DNA from: Thiothrix subterranea
GTDB lineage: Bacteria > Pseudomonadota > Gammaproteobacteria > Thiotrichales > Thiotrichaceae
Direction of reading: 5' to 3'
Length of the DNA stretch: 64,000 nucleotides
Assembly (NCBI RefSeq): GCF_016772315.1
Contig: NZ_CP053482.1
Span: forward strand, 3,405,501-3,469,500
The number at the start of each line of letters is the position of its first letter. The first letter of the stretch is position 1. The notes beneath the pieces are model-generated. The model had not been told where the DNA came from. It did no database searches and worked only from the letters and a program-made list of their open reading frames with translations. Positions 50,808 to 60,766 of the stretch are shown piece by piece. A program made the position numbers and the translations under genes.

Positions 50808-52064
50808 ATGGCAACGCAGCAATACAAGGCATGGTCGGTCGTCATCATGAGTACGCTGGCTTTTACCGTGTGCTTCATGATCTGGATGATGTTTGCCGTC
50901 ATCGGGATTCCTATCAAGGCAACCTTGGGTTTGAACGAAACCCAGTTCGGGATTTTGATCGCAACACCGGTACTCACCGGTTCGTTGATTCGCGTGCCGC
51001 TAGGGATGTGGACGGATAAATTCGGTGGGCGCATCGTGTTTTTCATCCTGATGTTGTCCACCATATTTCCGATTTGGATGATTTCGCAGGCAACCCAATT
51101 CTGGCATTTCCTCGTAACTGGCTTGTTTGTCGGCGTAGCGGGTGGTTCATTCACGGTCGGTATCGCTTATTGTGCCCGCTGGTTCCCGAAGGAACGTCAA
51201 GGTTTGGCGATGGGTATTTTCGGTGCAGGCAACACCGGCGCGGCAGTCACCAAATTACTCGCGCCCATTATTGTGGTGGGGTATGGCTGGACAATGGTAC
51301 CCAAAGTCTACGCCGTGTTGATGCTGGTCACGGCGATTGTGTTCTGGTTTTTCACCTTTAGCGAACCGAGCCACAAGGTCGGAAAATCGGTCACGGTGCG
51401 GGAACAACTGGCGGCGTTCAAAGACCCCAAGGTGTGGCGTTACAGCCAATATTATTCCATCGTGTTTGGCGGCTACGTGGCACTGGCCTTGTGGATGACC
51501 AAATATTATGTCAGCGAATACGGTTTCGACCTGAAAACCGCCGCGTTCTTGGCAGCCGCTTTCAGTATTCCCGGCGGCTTATTGCGGGCAGTTGGCGGCT
51601 ACTTCTCCGACAAACTCGGCGCACACACCATGACTTGGTGGGTATTGTGGGTTTCACTGGTGTGCTTATTCTTCCTGTCTTACCCGCAAAGTGACATTAC
51701 GATTCAAACCTTGAATGGGGCGAAAACCTTTCACTTCGGGCTGACCCCGACCGTCTTCACCATCATCCTGTTTACCCTCGGCGTGGTGTTCGCCATCGGT
51801 AAAGCCTCGGTTTTCAAGTACATCTCGGACGACTACCCCGACAACATTGGCGTGGTATCCGGCGTAGTGGGCTTGGCGGGCGGTTTGGGTGGTTTCCTGA
51901 TGCCGATTATGTTTGGCGCATTGGTGGATCTCACCGGTATTCGCTCTTCCGCCTTCATGCTGATGTTCGGGGTGGTGTGGGTGTCGCTGATGTGGATGTA
52001 TTTCACCGAAGTTCGCCCGGTTCATGCCGATTTACACGCAAAGTCCCTCACCACAACCGTTTAA
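50808..52064 (+). CDS. narK1: NarK-type nitrate transporter (first of two)
   Basis: This 418-residue, 12-span major-facilitator protein takes up nitrate. Nitrate-porter signatures: GIPIKATLGLNETQFGILIA, GVAGGSFTVGIAYCARWFPK, GIFGAGNTGAAVTKLLAPII (nitrate signature 1 type) and GVVGLAGGLGGFLMPIMFGA (signature 2 type). The conserved substrate Args are in LIRVPLGMWTDKFGGR and GLLRAVGGYFSDKLG. GAGGTGAATT precedes the ATG. By position it corresponds to NarK1, thought to be a nitrate/proton symporter. The first gene of the nar operon, 15 bases before narK2. Confidence 0.9.
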   Translation: MATQQYKAWSVVIMSTLAFTVCFMIWMMFAVIGIPIKATLGLNETQFGILIATPVLTGSLIRVPLGMWTDKFGGRIVFFILMLSTIFPIWMISQATQFWHFLVTGLFVGVAGGSFTVGIAYCARWFPKERQGLAMGIFGAGNTGAAVTKLLAPIIVVGYGWTMVPKVYAVLMLVTAIVFWFFTFSEPSHKVGKSVTVREQLAAFKDPKVWRYSQYYSIVFGGYVALALWMTKYYVSEYGFDLKTAAFLAAAFSIPGGLLRAVGGYFSDKLGAHTMTWWVLWVSLVCLFFLSYPQSDITIQTLNGAKTFHFGLTPTVFTIILFTLGVVFAIGKASVFKYISDDYPDNIGVVSGVVGLAGGLGGFLMPIMFGALVDLTGIRSSAFMLMFGVVWVSLMWMYFTEVRPVHADLHAKSLTTTV

Positions 52065-52079
52065 CGCGAGGAATACCTG

Positions 52080-53687
52080 ATGACTGATATTAAAAATTGG
52101 GACGTGGAAGACACCACGTTCTGGGAAAGCACCGGCAAGAAGATTGCCAACCGCAATTTGTGGATTTCGATCCCCAGCCTGCTGATGGGTTTCGCCATCT
52201 GGCTGATGTGGGGGATTATCACCGTACAGATGTCCAATCTGGGCTTTCCGTTTAAAGACGAAGAGTTGTTTACCTTGACGGCAATTGCCGGTTTGGCAGG
52301 CGCGACCCTGCGGATTCCGGCTTCTTTCTTTATCCGCTTGGCGGGTGGGCGCAATACCATTTTCCTGACCACCGCGCTGCTGATGATTCCGGCTATCGGC
52401 ACGGGGTTTGCGTTGCAAAACAAGGAAACCCCGCTGCTAACCTTCCAGATTCTGGCGTTTTTGTCCGGGATTGGTGGCGGTAACTTTGCGTGTTCCATGT
52501 CGAATATCAGCACGTTTTTCCCCAAGCGTTTGCAAGGTACGGCACTGGGTTTGAACGCGGGTTTGGGTAACTTTGGTGTGACTACCATGCAAATCCTCAT
52601 CCCGTTAGCGATGACGATGGGCGTGTTTGGCGCATTGGGTGGCGATTCCATGCCCTTGATGAAAGATTCCGGTTGGATTCTTGGCAAAATTTTGGCAGGC
52701 ACAGAAACGTGGGTGCAAAACGCGGGCTTTGTGTGGCTGGTATTCCTGATTCCGCTGGCGTTTTTTGGCTTCTTTGGCATGAATAACCTGTTGCCGATTT
52801 CTCCAGCTATTGGCGGCACGCTTGCGGCGTTCGTGAAAATTTTGTGGCTGTATGGCTTGGCGTTCATCACCACGGCGGTTGGCTTGTATTTGTACTTGCC
52901 TGCGCCCACGGGTTTGGGTTTGTTGAATATGTGGATAGCGCTGCCGCTGATCATTGTGGCAACGCTGGGGATTATGAAAGTGACTGCCTTTGGTGAAATG
53001 AAGGTGGGCATCAACAAGCAATTCGCGATTTTCAGCAATAAGCATACTTGGTCAATGACCGTGTTGTACCTGCTGACTTTCGGCTCTTTCATCGGTTTTT
53101 CAATGGCATTACCACTGGCGATCAAAGTTATTTTTGGCAATACCCATGTGTTTGACGCAGCGACGCAAGCGTGGGTACATGCCAAAAATCCGAACGCTAT
53201 TTCGGTGTTTACTTACGCATGGATTGGCCCCTTCGTAGGTGCGTTGATTCGTCCGGTCGGTGGTTGGATTTCTGACAAAGTAGGCGGCTCTATCGTTACG
53301 CAAGTGATTTCGGTGGTGATGGTAGGCGCGTCGGCGTATGCCGGTTACATCATGATGCAGGCTTATCAATCGGCTACCCCCGAAATTTACTTCCAGCCGT
53401 TTTTGTGGACGTTTGTGTTGCTGTTTGCTGCCACCGGTTTGGGCAATGGCTCGACCTTCCGCACCGTTGGGGTGATTTTTGACCGTCTGCAAGCAGGCCC
53501 TGTGTTGGGTTGGACTTCAGCAGTGGCGGCTTACGGTTCATTCATTGCGCCCGTGGTAATCGGGGCGCAAGTGAAAGCGGGTACGCCGGAAAATGCGATG
53601 TATGGCTTTGCGATTTTCTACGCGCTGTGCCTGATTTTGAACTGGTGGTTTTATCTGCGTAGTGGCAGCGACATTAAGAATCCGTAA
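52080..53687 (+). CDS. narK2: NarK2-type nitrate/nitrite transporter
   Basis: This 535-residue inner-membrane protein, longer than NarK1 and with extra hydrophilic segments, is likely the nitrate/nitrite antiporter. Motifs include TLRIPASFFIRLAGGRN, GIGGGNFACSMSNISTFFPK, GLNAGLGNFGVTTMQILIPL and ALIRPVGGWISDKVGGSIVT. Paired narK1-narK2 genes upstream of narGHJI are known from Pseudomonas and Paracoccus. AGGA lies seven bases before the ATG. It runs straight into the DsrC-like gene (16 bases). Confidence 0.9.
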   Translation: MTDIKNWDVEDTTFWESTGKKIANRNLWISIPSLLMGFAIWLMWGIITVQMSNLGFPFKDEELFTLTAIAGLAGATLRIPASFFIRLAGGRNTIFLTTALLMIPAIGTGFALQNKETPLLTFQILAFLSGIGGGNFACSMSNISTFFPKRLQGTALGLNAGLGNFGVTTMQILIPLAMTMGVFGALGGDSMPLMKDSGWILGKILAGTETWVQNAGFVWLVFLIPLAFFGFFGMNNLLPISPAIGGTLAAFVKILWLYGLAFITTAVGLYLYLPAPTGLGLLNMWIALPLIIVATLGIMKVTAFGEMKVGINKQFAIFSNKHTWSMTVLYLLTFGSFIGFSMALPLAIKVIFGNTHVFDAATQAWVHAKNPNAISVFTYAWIGPFVGALIRPVGGWISDKVGGSIVTQVISVVMVGASAYAGYIMMQAYQSATPEIYFQPFLWTFVLLFAATGLGNGSTFRTVGVIFDRLQAGPVLGWTSAVAAYGSFIAPVVIGAQVKAGTPENAMYGFAIFYALCLILNWWFYLRSGSDIKNP

Positions 53688-53703
53688 GACAGGAGCTACA
53701 AAT

Positions 53704-54096
53704 ATGGCAATTCAACAGTATGACGACAATCTGCAAACCAATCCTTACGCGATTTATACCTTGGCGTTGGACGTGGATGGCAAGCAAGTTCTCACCGATC
53801 AGGAAGGCTACATCCAGAACATGGATGACTGGAGCGAAGGTTTCGTGGAAGCCCTCGCCGAACGTGAAGGCTTGGTGCTGACCGAGGAGCATTGGGAAAT
53901 CATCGAGTTCCTGCGTAACTACCATCAGGAACACGGCGTGCAAGCCCCGGTGCGTGACATGCTCAAGCACTTCAAACAAGCGTGGGGTGAAGAGTTCGCC
54001 ACCAACCATTACCTGCATGAAATTTTCCCTAAAGGCGGCCCGCAAAAGCAGGGCAATCGCTTGGCGGGTATCCGTAGAACCAAAGGGGAGCATTGA
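53704..54096 (+). CDS. DsrC/TusE-family protein without catalytic cysteine, inside the nar operon
   Basis: This 130-residue protein has the DsrC fold: DVDGKQVLTDQEGYIQNMDD, WEIIEFLRNYHQEHGVQAPV and HYLHEIFPKGGPQKQGNRLA. At the position of the penultimate DsrC cysteine (GPxxQGCxxAG) there is Asn (QGNRLAG), and the tail GIRRTKGEH lacks the final Cys. It has no Cys at all. It cannot carry a persulfide and may bind or regulate instead. AGGAG lies eight bases before the start. It sits between narK2 and narG, co-transcribed, and links nitrate respiration with sulfur metabolism. A second cysteine-deficient homologue lies at 3566. Confidence 0.88.
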   Translation: MAIQQYDDNLQTNPYAIYTLALDVDGKQVLTDQEGYIQNMDDWSEGFVEALAEREGLVLTEEHWEIIEFLRNYHQEHGVQAPVRDMLKHFKQAWGEEFATNHYLHEIFPKGGPQKQGNRLAGIRRTKGEH

Positions 54097-54101
54097 TTGC
54101 C

Positions 54102-57100
54102 ATGAGCCACTTTATTGACCGCCTGAATTTTTTCAAACACACCCAAACGCCGTTTTCCAACGGGCATGGCGCGATGACCGAGGAAAGCCGCGACTGGGAA
54201 GACGGCTACCGCAAACGCTGGCAACACGACAAGGTGGTACGTTCCACCCACGGCGTAAACTGCACAGGCTCATGTAGTTGGAAAATCTACGTGAAAAACG
54301 GCTTGGTGACGTGGGAAACCCAGCAAACCGACTACCCGCGTACCCGCCCGGATTTGCCGAATCATGAGCCGCGTGGTTGCCCGCGTGGCGCAAGCTATTC
54401 GTGGTATATGTACAGCGCGAACCGCCTCAAATACCCCTTGATGCGCCGCCAGTTAATGGAATTGTGGCGTGAAGCCAAAGCCAAAACCCCTGATCCGGTC
54501 ACGGCGTGGGAATCCATCGTTGAAAATCCAACCACGGCGAAATCCTACAAAACCCGGCGCGGTTTGGGTGGTTTCGTTCGTTCCAACTGGGATGAAGTGA
54601 ATGAACTGATTGCAGCGGCGAATGTGTACACTGCTAAGCAATATGGCCCGGATCGCGTGATTGGTTTCTCACCGATTCCGGCGATGTCGATGGTGTCGTA
54701 TGCTGCGGGTAGCCGTTACCTGTCGCTGATTGGTGGCGTGTGTTTGAGCTTCTACGATTGGTATTGCGACTTGCCGCCTGCGTCACCGATGGTGTGGGGC
54801 GAGCAAACCGACGTGCCGGAATCTGCCGATTGGTACAACAGCAGCTATATCATTGCGTGGGGTTCTAACGTTCCGCAGACTCGTACTCCTGACGCGCATT
54901 TCTTTACCGAAGTGCGTTACAAAGGCACGAAAACCGTCGCGATTACGCCGGACTACGCGGAAGTTGCCAAACATGCCGACCAATGGCTGAACCCGAAACA
55001 GGGAACAGATGCGGCATTGGCGATGGCGTTCGGGCACGTCATTCTGAAAGAATTCCACGTTGACAAGCCGAGCGAATACTTCACCGATTACGTGCGCCGT
55101 TACACCGACTGGCCGAATCTGGTGTTGCTGGAAGCGCGGGACGATGGCAGTTATCAAGCGGGACGCTTTGCGCGTGCCAGCGATTTCGTAGCGGGTTTGG
55201 GCGAAGAGCAAAACCCGGATTGGAAAACGGTGGCAATTGACGATGCCACGGGTGAAATCATTTCCCCGAATGGTTCTATCGGCTACCGCTGGGATGGTAG
55301 TGGGCAGTGGAATTTGCAACAGAAAGATGGCAAAACCCACGAAGATGTCAAACTGTCATTGTCCTTGGTTGAGCGTCACGATGAAGTGGTAGACGTTGCA
55401 CTGCCTTATTTCGGCGGTGTACCGAGCGATTATTTCCAAGGCAATACCCTCAAAGACATTCTCAAGTATAAATTGCCTGCCCGCAAAGTGACCTTGGCGG
55501 ATGGTAGCGAAGGCTTGCTGGTGTCGGTGTACGACCTGAACATGGTCAACTACGGTATCAGCCGTGGCTTGGGCGATGATGACAGTGCCAAAGGTTTCGA
55601 TGATGCCAATGCGCCGTACACTCCGGCGTGGCAGGAAGCGATTACGGGTGTGCCGCGTGACAAAGTGATCCGCATTGCGCGTGAATTCGGCGATACCGCC
55701 GACAAGACCAAAGGCAAGTCGATGATTATCGTCGGCGCGGGCATGAATCACTGGTATCACATGGACATGAACTACCGTGGTTTGATCAATATGCTCGCCA
55801 TGTGCGGCTGCGTCGGGCAATCCGGCGGTGGCTGGGCGCATTACGTCGGGCAGGAAAAGCTGCGTCCGCAAACCGGCTGGTTGCCGCTGGCGTTTGGGCT
55901 GGACTGGTCACGTCCGCCACGGCAAATGAATGGCACATCGTTCTTCTACAACCATTCCAGCCAATGGCGTTACGAAAAGCTCGAAATCAAGGAAATCCTT
56001 TCCCCGCTGGCGAACAAAGAGCGTCAGTCCGGCAACTTGATTGACTACAACGTGCGGGCAGAACGCATGGGCTGGTTGCCCTCCGCGCCGCAGTTGAATA
56101 CTAATCCGTTGCGTATTGCCCAAGCCGCGAAAGATGCGGGCATGAGTCCGGCGGATTACACCGTTGCCAGCCTCAAATCCGGCAAGATCGCGTTTGCGGC
56201 GGAAGACCCCGATAACGCGCAAAACTTCCCGCGCAACCTGTTCGTGTGGCGTTCCAATTTGCTGGGTTCGTCCGGCAAAGGGCATGAATACTTGCTCAAG
56301 TATTTGCTCGGCACAAAACACGGTGTGCAAGGCAAAGACCTTGGTGAAATGGGCGGGGTGAAACCGCAAGAAGTGAAGTGGCATACAGATGCGCCCGAAG
56401 GCAAACTCGATTTGCTGGTAACACTCGATTTCCGCATGTCCACCACCTGCTTGTATTCCGACATCGTGCTACCAACCGCAACTTGGTACGAAAAGGACGA
56501 CCTCAACACTTCTGATATGCACCCGTTCATTCACCCGCTGACCGCCGCCGTCGATCCGTCATGGGAAGCGCGGAGCGACTGGGAAATCTACAAGGGCATT
56601 GCCAAGGAATTCTCACGGGTATGCGTCGGGCATTTGGGGGTGGAAACCGATTTGGTGACACTGCCACTGTTGCACGATGCGCCAGCCGAATTGGGTCAAG
56701 CTTTCGGCGTGAAGGATTGGAAAAAAGACCAATGCGACCTGATTCCGGGCAAAACTGCCCCAGCCATGATTGCGGTCGAACGCAATTACCCCGAAACCTA
56801 CGCTCGCTTCACCTCGATTGGCCCCTTGATGGAAAAGCTCGGTAACGGCGGCAAAGGCATTGGCTGGAATACCGAAACCGAAATCGCATTCCTCGGCAAA
56901 CTCAACCATCAGCACACCAGCGGCACGAATGAAGGTCGTCCGTGCCTGAACAGTGCGATTGATGCGGCGGAAATGATCCTCTCACTTGCCCCCGAAACCA
57001 ACGGGCAAGTGGCGGTGAAAGCGTGGGCAGCTTTGTCGAAAATCACCGGCATTGACCACACCCATCTCGCCTTGAACAAGGAAGACGAGAAAATCCGCTT

Positions 57101-57854
57101 CCGCGACATCGTGGCGCAACCGCGCAAAATCATTTCCAGCCCTACGTGGTCGGGTTTGGAAGATGAACATGTGTCATACAACGCCGGTTATACGAACGTT
57201 CACGAGCTGATTCCGTGGCGCACTTTGACGGGGCGGCAACAGTTCTACCTTGACCATGACTGGATGCGTGATTTCGGCGAAAGCATGTTGGTGTATCGCC
57301 CGCCGATCAACACCAAAACCATCAAGCCGATGCTCAACCAAAAGTCCAACGGCAACCCCGAACTGGCATTGAACTGGATTACCCCGCATCAAAAATGGGG
57401 CATCCACTCTACTTACACCGACAATTTGCTGATGCTCACGCTGTCACGCGGCGGGCCGATTGTGTGGATGAGTGAGGATGATGCCAAAAAGCTGGGCATT
57501 GTCGATAACGACTGGATCGACCTGTTCAACGCCAACGGTGCAATCGCAGCGCGGGCAGTGGTCAGCCAGCGCGTCATGCCGGGGATGGTAATGATGTACC
57601 ACGCGCAAGAGCGCATTGTGAACGTACCCGGTTCTGCCATTACCGGCGAACGCGGCGGTATTCACAACTCTGTTACCCGTGTGTGCCCGAAACCGACGCA
57701 CATGATCGGCGGTTACGCGCAACAGGCTTACGGCTTCAACTACTACGGTACGGTCGGCTCTAACCGCGATGAATTCGTCATTGTGCGCAAGATGACCAAT
57801 GTCGATTGGCTGGACGGCGAAGGTAATGACACGATTCAGGAGGCAGTAAAATGA
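54102..57854 (+). CDS. narG: Respiratory nitrate reductase alpha subunit NarG
   Basis: This 1250-residue catalytic subunit reduces nitrate to nitrite at a bis-MGD molybdenum centre on the cytosolic side of the membrane. Start at ATG 54102 with GGGGAG 11 bases ahead. His50, Cys54, Cys58 and Cys93 bind the FS0 4Fe-4S cluster (HGVNCTGSCSW, RGCPRGAS). Asp223 (SFYDWYCDLPP) matches the molybdenum-ligating Asp of E. coli NarG. No twin-arginine peptide, as for cytosol-facing NarG. The NarH ATG overlaps its stop. Confidence 0.97.
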   Translation: MSHFIDRLNFFKHTQTPFSNGHGAMTEESRDWEDGYRKRWQHDKVVRSTHGVNCTGSCSWKIYVKNGLVTWETQQTDYPRTRPDLPNHEPRGCPRGASYSWYMYSANRLKYPLMRRQLMELWREAKAKTPDPVTAWESIVENPTTAKSYKTRRGLGGFVRSNWDEVNELIAAANVYTAKQYGPDRVIGFSPIPAMSMVSYAAGSRYLSLIGGVCLSFYDWYCDLPPASPMVWGEQTDVPESADWYNSSYIIAWGSNVPQTRTPDAHFFTEVRYKGTKTVAITPDYAEVAKHADQWLNPKQGTDAALAMAFGHVILKEFHVDKPSEYFTDYVRRYTDWPNLVLLEARDDGSYQAGRFARASDFVAGLGEEQNPDWKTVAIDDATGEIISPNGSIGYRWDGSGQWNLQQKDGKTHEDVKLSLSLVERHDEVVDVALPYFGGVPSDYFQGNTLKDILKYKLPARKVTLADGSEGLLVSVYDLNMVNYGISRGLGDDDSAKGFDDANAPYTPAWQEAITGVPRDKVIRIAREFGDTADKTKGKSMIIVGAGMNHWYHMDMNYRGLINMLAMCGCVGQSGGGWAHYVGQEKLRPQTGWLPLAFGLDWSRPPRQMNGTSFFYNHSSQWRYEKLEIKEILSPLANKERQSGNLIDYNVRAERMGWLPSAPQLNTNPLRIAQAAKDAGMSPADYTVASLKSGKIAFAAEDPDNAQNFPRNLFVWRSNLLGSSGKGHEYLLKYLLGTKHGVQGKDLGEMGGVKPQEVKWHTDAPEGKLDLLVTLDFRMSTTCLYSDIVLPTATWYEKDDLNTSDMHPFIHPLTAAVDPSWEARSDWEIYKGIAKEFSRVCVGHLGVETDLVTLPLLHDAPAELGQAFGVKDWKKDQCDLIPGKTAPAMIAVERNYPETYARFTSIGPLMEKLGNGGKGIGWNTETEIAFLGKLNHQHTSGTNEGRPCLNSAIDAAEMILSLAPETNGQVAVKAWAALSKITGIDHTHLALNKEDEKIRFRDIVAQPRKIISSPTWSGLEDEHVSYNAGYTNVHELIPWRTLTGRQQFYLDHDWMRDFGESMLVYRPPINTKTIKPMLNQKSNGNPELALNWITPHQKWGIHSTYTDNLLMLTLSRGGPIVWMSEDDAKKLGIVDNDWIDLFNANGAIAARAVVSQRVMPGMVMMYHAQERIVNVPGSAITGERGGIHNSVTRVCPKPTHMIGGYAQQAYGFNYYGTVGSNRDEFVIVRKMTNVDWLDGEGNDTIQEAVK

Positions 57855-59404
57855 AAATCCGTTCCCAAGTCGGCATGGTGCTGAATTTAGACAAGTGCAT
57901 CGGCTGCCATACCTGCTCGATTACTTGCAAAAACGTCTGGACTTCACGCGAAGGCATGGAATATGCGTGGTTCAATAACGTCGAAACCAAACCCGGTATT
58001 GGTTATCCCAAAGAATGGGAGAATCAGGACAAGTGGAAAGGCGGCTGGTTGCGCCGTGCCGATGGCAAGATTGAGCCGCGCATTGGCGGGCGGTTTCGGG
58101 TATTGGCGAATATCTTTGCCAACCCCGATTTGCCCGCGATTGACGACTATTACGAGCCGTTCGATTTCGATTACCAACACTTGCACAACGCACCCGATAG
58201 CAAGCATCAGCCAGTGGCACGCCCACGTTCGCTGATCTCTGGGCAGCGCATGGACAAGATCGAATGGGGGCCAAACTGGGAAGAAATCCTCGGCACGGAA
58301 TTTTCCAAACGCCGCAAGGACAAAAACTTCGACCAGATTCAGGCGGACATTTACGGTGAATTTGAAAACACCTTTATGTTTACCCTGCCGCGTTTGTGCG
58401 AACACTGCTTGAATCCGGCGTGTGTCGCGTCTTGCCCCAGCGGTGCGATTTACAAGCGTGACGAAGACGGCATTGTGTTGATCGACCAGGACAAATGCCG
58501 GGGCTGGCGCATGTGCGTGAGTGGTTGCCCTTACAAAAAGATTTACTACAACTGGAAGTCCGGTAAATCCGAGAAGTGCATTTTCTGCTACCCGCGCATT
58601 GAAGCGGGGATGCCGACGGTGTGTTCGGAAACCTGCGTGGGGCGCATCCGTTACCTTGGCGTATTGTTGTATGACGCGGATCAGATTGAGTCCGCCGCCA
58701 GTACACCTAACGAAAAGGATTTGTACCAAAAGCAGTTGGAAGTATTCCTCGACCCATTCGACCCGAAAGTGATTGAACAGGCGAAGAAAGACGGCATTCC
58801 TGACAATGTGCTGAAAGCCGCGCAAGAGTCCCCCGTGTGGAAGCTCGCGATGGATTGGAAGCTGGCACTGCCGTTGCACCCTGAATACCGTACCTTGCCA
58901 ATGGTGTGGTACGTGCCGCCACTCTCCCCGATTCAATCGGCGGCGGATGCGGGCAAGATCGGCTACGACGGCGTATTGCCGGATGTGGACAGCTTGCGGA
59001 TTCCGGTGCGCTACCTCGCCAACTTGCTCACTGCGGGCGATGAAGAACCCGTCAAACTGGCACTCAAACGCCTGATGGCAATGCGCCAATACAAGCGAGC
59101 GGAAACCGTGGAAGGCATCCACGATACCCGTGCGTTGGAACAAGTCGGTTTGTCGGAAGCGCAAGCCAAGGAAATGTACCGTTACCTCGCGATTGCCAAT
59201 TACGAAGACCGTTACGTGATTCCTACCAGTCACCGCGAACTGGCACGCGAAGCCTTCCCCGAACGCGGCGGCTGCGGTTTCAGCTTCGGCGACGGTTGCG
59301 GCACTAGCACGGGGAATAACGAGGTCAACCTGTTCGGCGGGCGCAAGCAGACCGTGACAATGGTGCAGAAAATCGACTTCGTGAAGCAGGAGGTCAAGCC
59401 ATGA
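57851..59404 (+). CDS. narH: Respiratory nitrate reductase beta subunit NarH
   Basis: This 517-residue iron-sulfur subunit carries electrons from NarI to NarG. It has three 4Fe-4S and one 3Fe-4S cluster: Cys groups CIGCHTCSITCKNVW, CEHCLNPACVASCPSGAIYK, CRGWRMCVSGCPYKK and CIFCYPRIEAGMPTVCSETC. Trp in the third group (CRGW) replaces a Cys, as in E. coli NarH, giving the 3Fe-4S cluster. The start is in a four-base overlap with narG, behind AGGAGG. Confidence 0.97.
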   Translation: MKIRSQVGMVLNLDKCIGCHTCSITCKNVWTSREGMEYAWFNNVETKPGIGYPKEWENQDKWKGGWLRRADGKIEPRIGGRFRVLANIFANPDLPAIDDYYEPFDFDYQHLHNAPDSKHQPVARPRSLISGQRMDKIEWGPNWEEILGTEFSKRRKDKNFDQIQADIYGEFENTFMFTLPRLCEHCLNPACVASCPSGAIYKRDEDGIVLIDQDKCRGWRMCVSGCPYKKIYYNWKSGKSEKCIFCYPRIEAGMPTVCSETCVGRIRYLGVLLYDADQIESAASTPNEKDLYQKQLEVFLDPFDPKVIEQAKKDGIPDNVLKAAQESPVWKLAMDWKLALPLHPEYRTLPMVWYVPPLSPIQSAADAGKIGYDGVLPDVDSLRIPVRYLANLLTAGDEEPVKLALKRLMAMRQYKRAETVEGIHDTRALEQVGLSEAQAKEMYRYLAIANYEDRYVIPTSHRELAREAFPERGGCGFSFGDGCGTSTGNNEVNLFGGRKQTVTMVQKIDFVKQEVKP

Positions 59405-60084
59405 TCAAGATTTTTGCCGTACTGGCACGCTTAATGGATTACCCCACGGCGGAACTGATCGAAGCGCGGAGTGCTTTGATTGACGTAGTGCGCGAAGAAA
59501 CCCGTTTGCCGCAGAGCTTGCGCGATTCCCTGACCGCTTTTATCCAGCAACTGGGTACGGGCGATTTGCTGGATGCGCAGGAAGATTACGTGGCGCTGTT
59601 TGATCGCGGGCGTTCGCTGTCTTTGTTGCTGTTTGAACACGTTCACGGCGAATCGCGGGATCGTGGGCAGGCAATGGTGGATTTGCTCCAGCAATACCGC
59701 GATGCGGGGCTGGAACTGAGCGTCAAGGAATTGCCGGATTACATCCCGTTGTATCTGGAATACCTCGCCACCCGCAGCGAAGCGGAAGCGGCGCAAGGCT
59801 TGGGGGATGTTCACCCCATTCTCGCGCTGTTATCGGCACGTTTGCAGGAACGCGGCAGTCATTACCACCTGTTGTTTGATGCGTTGCTGGCGATGATTGG
59901 CATCCAGCCGAACATGGGGGAATTGCGCGGTAAAGTGGCAACTGAACCCCGCGATGACACCGCCGCTGCGATGGATAAGGTCTGGGAAGAGGAAATGGTC
60001 GCCTTTGTGGAAGACAAAGGCGCGTCGTGCCGACCCACCCAATCCACCAACCAAACCCACACGCTGCATTTTCGGGAGAACTGA
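59401..60084 (+). CDS. narJ: Nitrate reductase assembly chaperone NarJ
   Basis: This 227-residue cytosolic chaperone of the TorD/NarJ family helps insert the molybdenum cofactor into NarG before membrane docking. Motifs: LARLMDYPTAELIEARSALI, DYVALFDRGRSLSLLLFEHV, GLELSVKELPDYIPLYLEYL. The start overlaps the narH stop by four bases with AGGAGG ahead; narI begins one base past its stop. Confidence 0.95.
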   Translation: MIKIFAVLARLMDYPTAELIEARSALIDVVREETRLPQSLRDSLTAFIQQLGTGDLLDAQEDYVALFDRGRSLSLLLFEHVHGESRDRGQAMVDLLQQYRDAGLELSVKELPDYIPLYLEYLATRSEAEAAQGLGDVHPILALLSARLQERGSHYHLLFDALLAMIGIQPNMGELRGKVATEPRDDTAAAMDKVWEEEMVAFVEDKGASCRPTQSTNQTHTLHFREN

Positions 60085-60085
60085 T

Positions 60086-60763
60086 ATGTCTTACTTTGAT
60101 TCACTTTTCTTTGGGCTGTACCCGTATGTGGCGGGGGCAGTGTTTCTGATTGGTAGCTGGCTGCGTTATGACCAAGCGCAATATACGTGGCGTGCGGGTT
60201 CTAGCCAGATGCTCAGTAAATCTGGGATGCAGGTGGCAAGTAATTTGTTCCACGTGGGCATTCTGGTGATTTTCTTTGGGCATTTAGTCGGTTTGCTGAT
60301 GCCGCATTGGTTGTATGAACCGTTTATGTCACCCGGTACTAAACAGGTGATGGCGATTCTGGTCGGTGGGATTGCGGGGGCGGCTTGTTGGTATGGCGCG
60401 TTCTTGCTGTTCATGCGCCGCAAGAATGATCCACGGGTACGCGCTACCGGCTCAACGATGGACTTGGTGGTGATTGGTATTTTGCTGGTGCAAGTGACGT
60501 TGGGTTTGCTGACCATCATTCCGACCTTGGGGCATCTGGATGGCAGCAATATGCTGAAACTGGCGGAATGGGCGCAATCCATTGTGTTCTTCAAGGGCGG
60601 TGCAGCGGCGCATCTGGCGGATGTGGGCTTTATCTTTAAGCTGCACATTTTCCTTGGATTGACCGTGTTCCTGTTGTTCCCGTTTACGCGCTTGGTGCAT
60701 ATCTGGAGCGTGCCGGTGCAATACGTGAATCGTCAGTATCAGATCGTGCGGGCGCGGGGGTAA
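60086..60763 (+). CDS. narI: Respiratory nitrate reductase gamma subunit NarI (cytochrome b)
   Basis: This 225-residue membrane subunit has five spans, takes electrons from quinol and passes them to NarH. Start at ATG 60086 (MSYFDSLFFGLYPYVAGAVF) after GGGAG. Heme-binding His residues lie in NLFHVGILVIFFGHLVGLLM (spans two to three) and near the end (LHIFLGLTVFLLFPFTRLVH). The length matches E. coli NarI (225). Confidence 0.96.
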   Translation: MSYFDSLFFGLYPYVAGAVFLIGSWLRYDQAQYTWRAGSSQMLSKSGMQVASNLFHVGILVIFFGHLVGLLMPHWLYEPFMSPGTKQVMAILVGGIAGAACWYGAFLLFMRRKNDPRVRATGSTMDLVVIGILLVQVTLGLLTIIPTLGHLDGSNMLKLAEWAQSIVFFKGGAAAHLADVGFIFKLHIFLGLTVFLLFPFTRLVHIWSVPVQYVNRQYQIVRARG

Positions 60764-60766
60764 TTT

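Noticed and set aside
52061-53185. Minus-strand open frame of 374 codons opposite narK2
   Set aside because: The composition is that of an antisense copy of membrane-span codons; narK2 explains the region.
57944-59233. Minus-strand open frame of 429 codons opposite narH
   Set aside because: It is a shadow of narH: no ribosome site, no recognisable domain, and narH is certain on the other strand.
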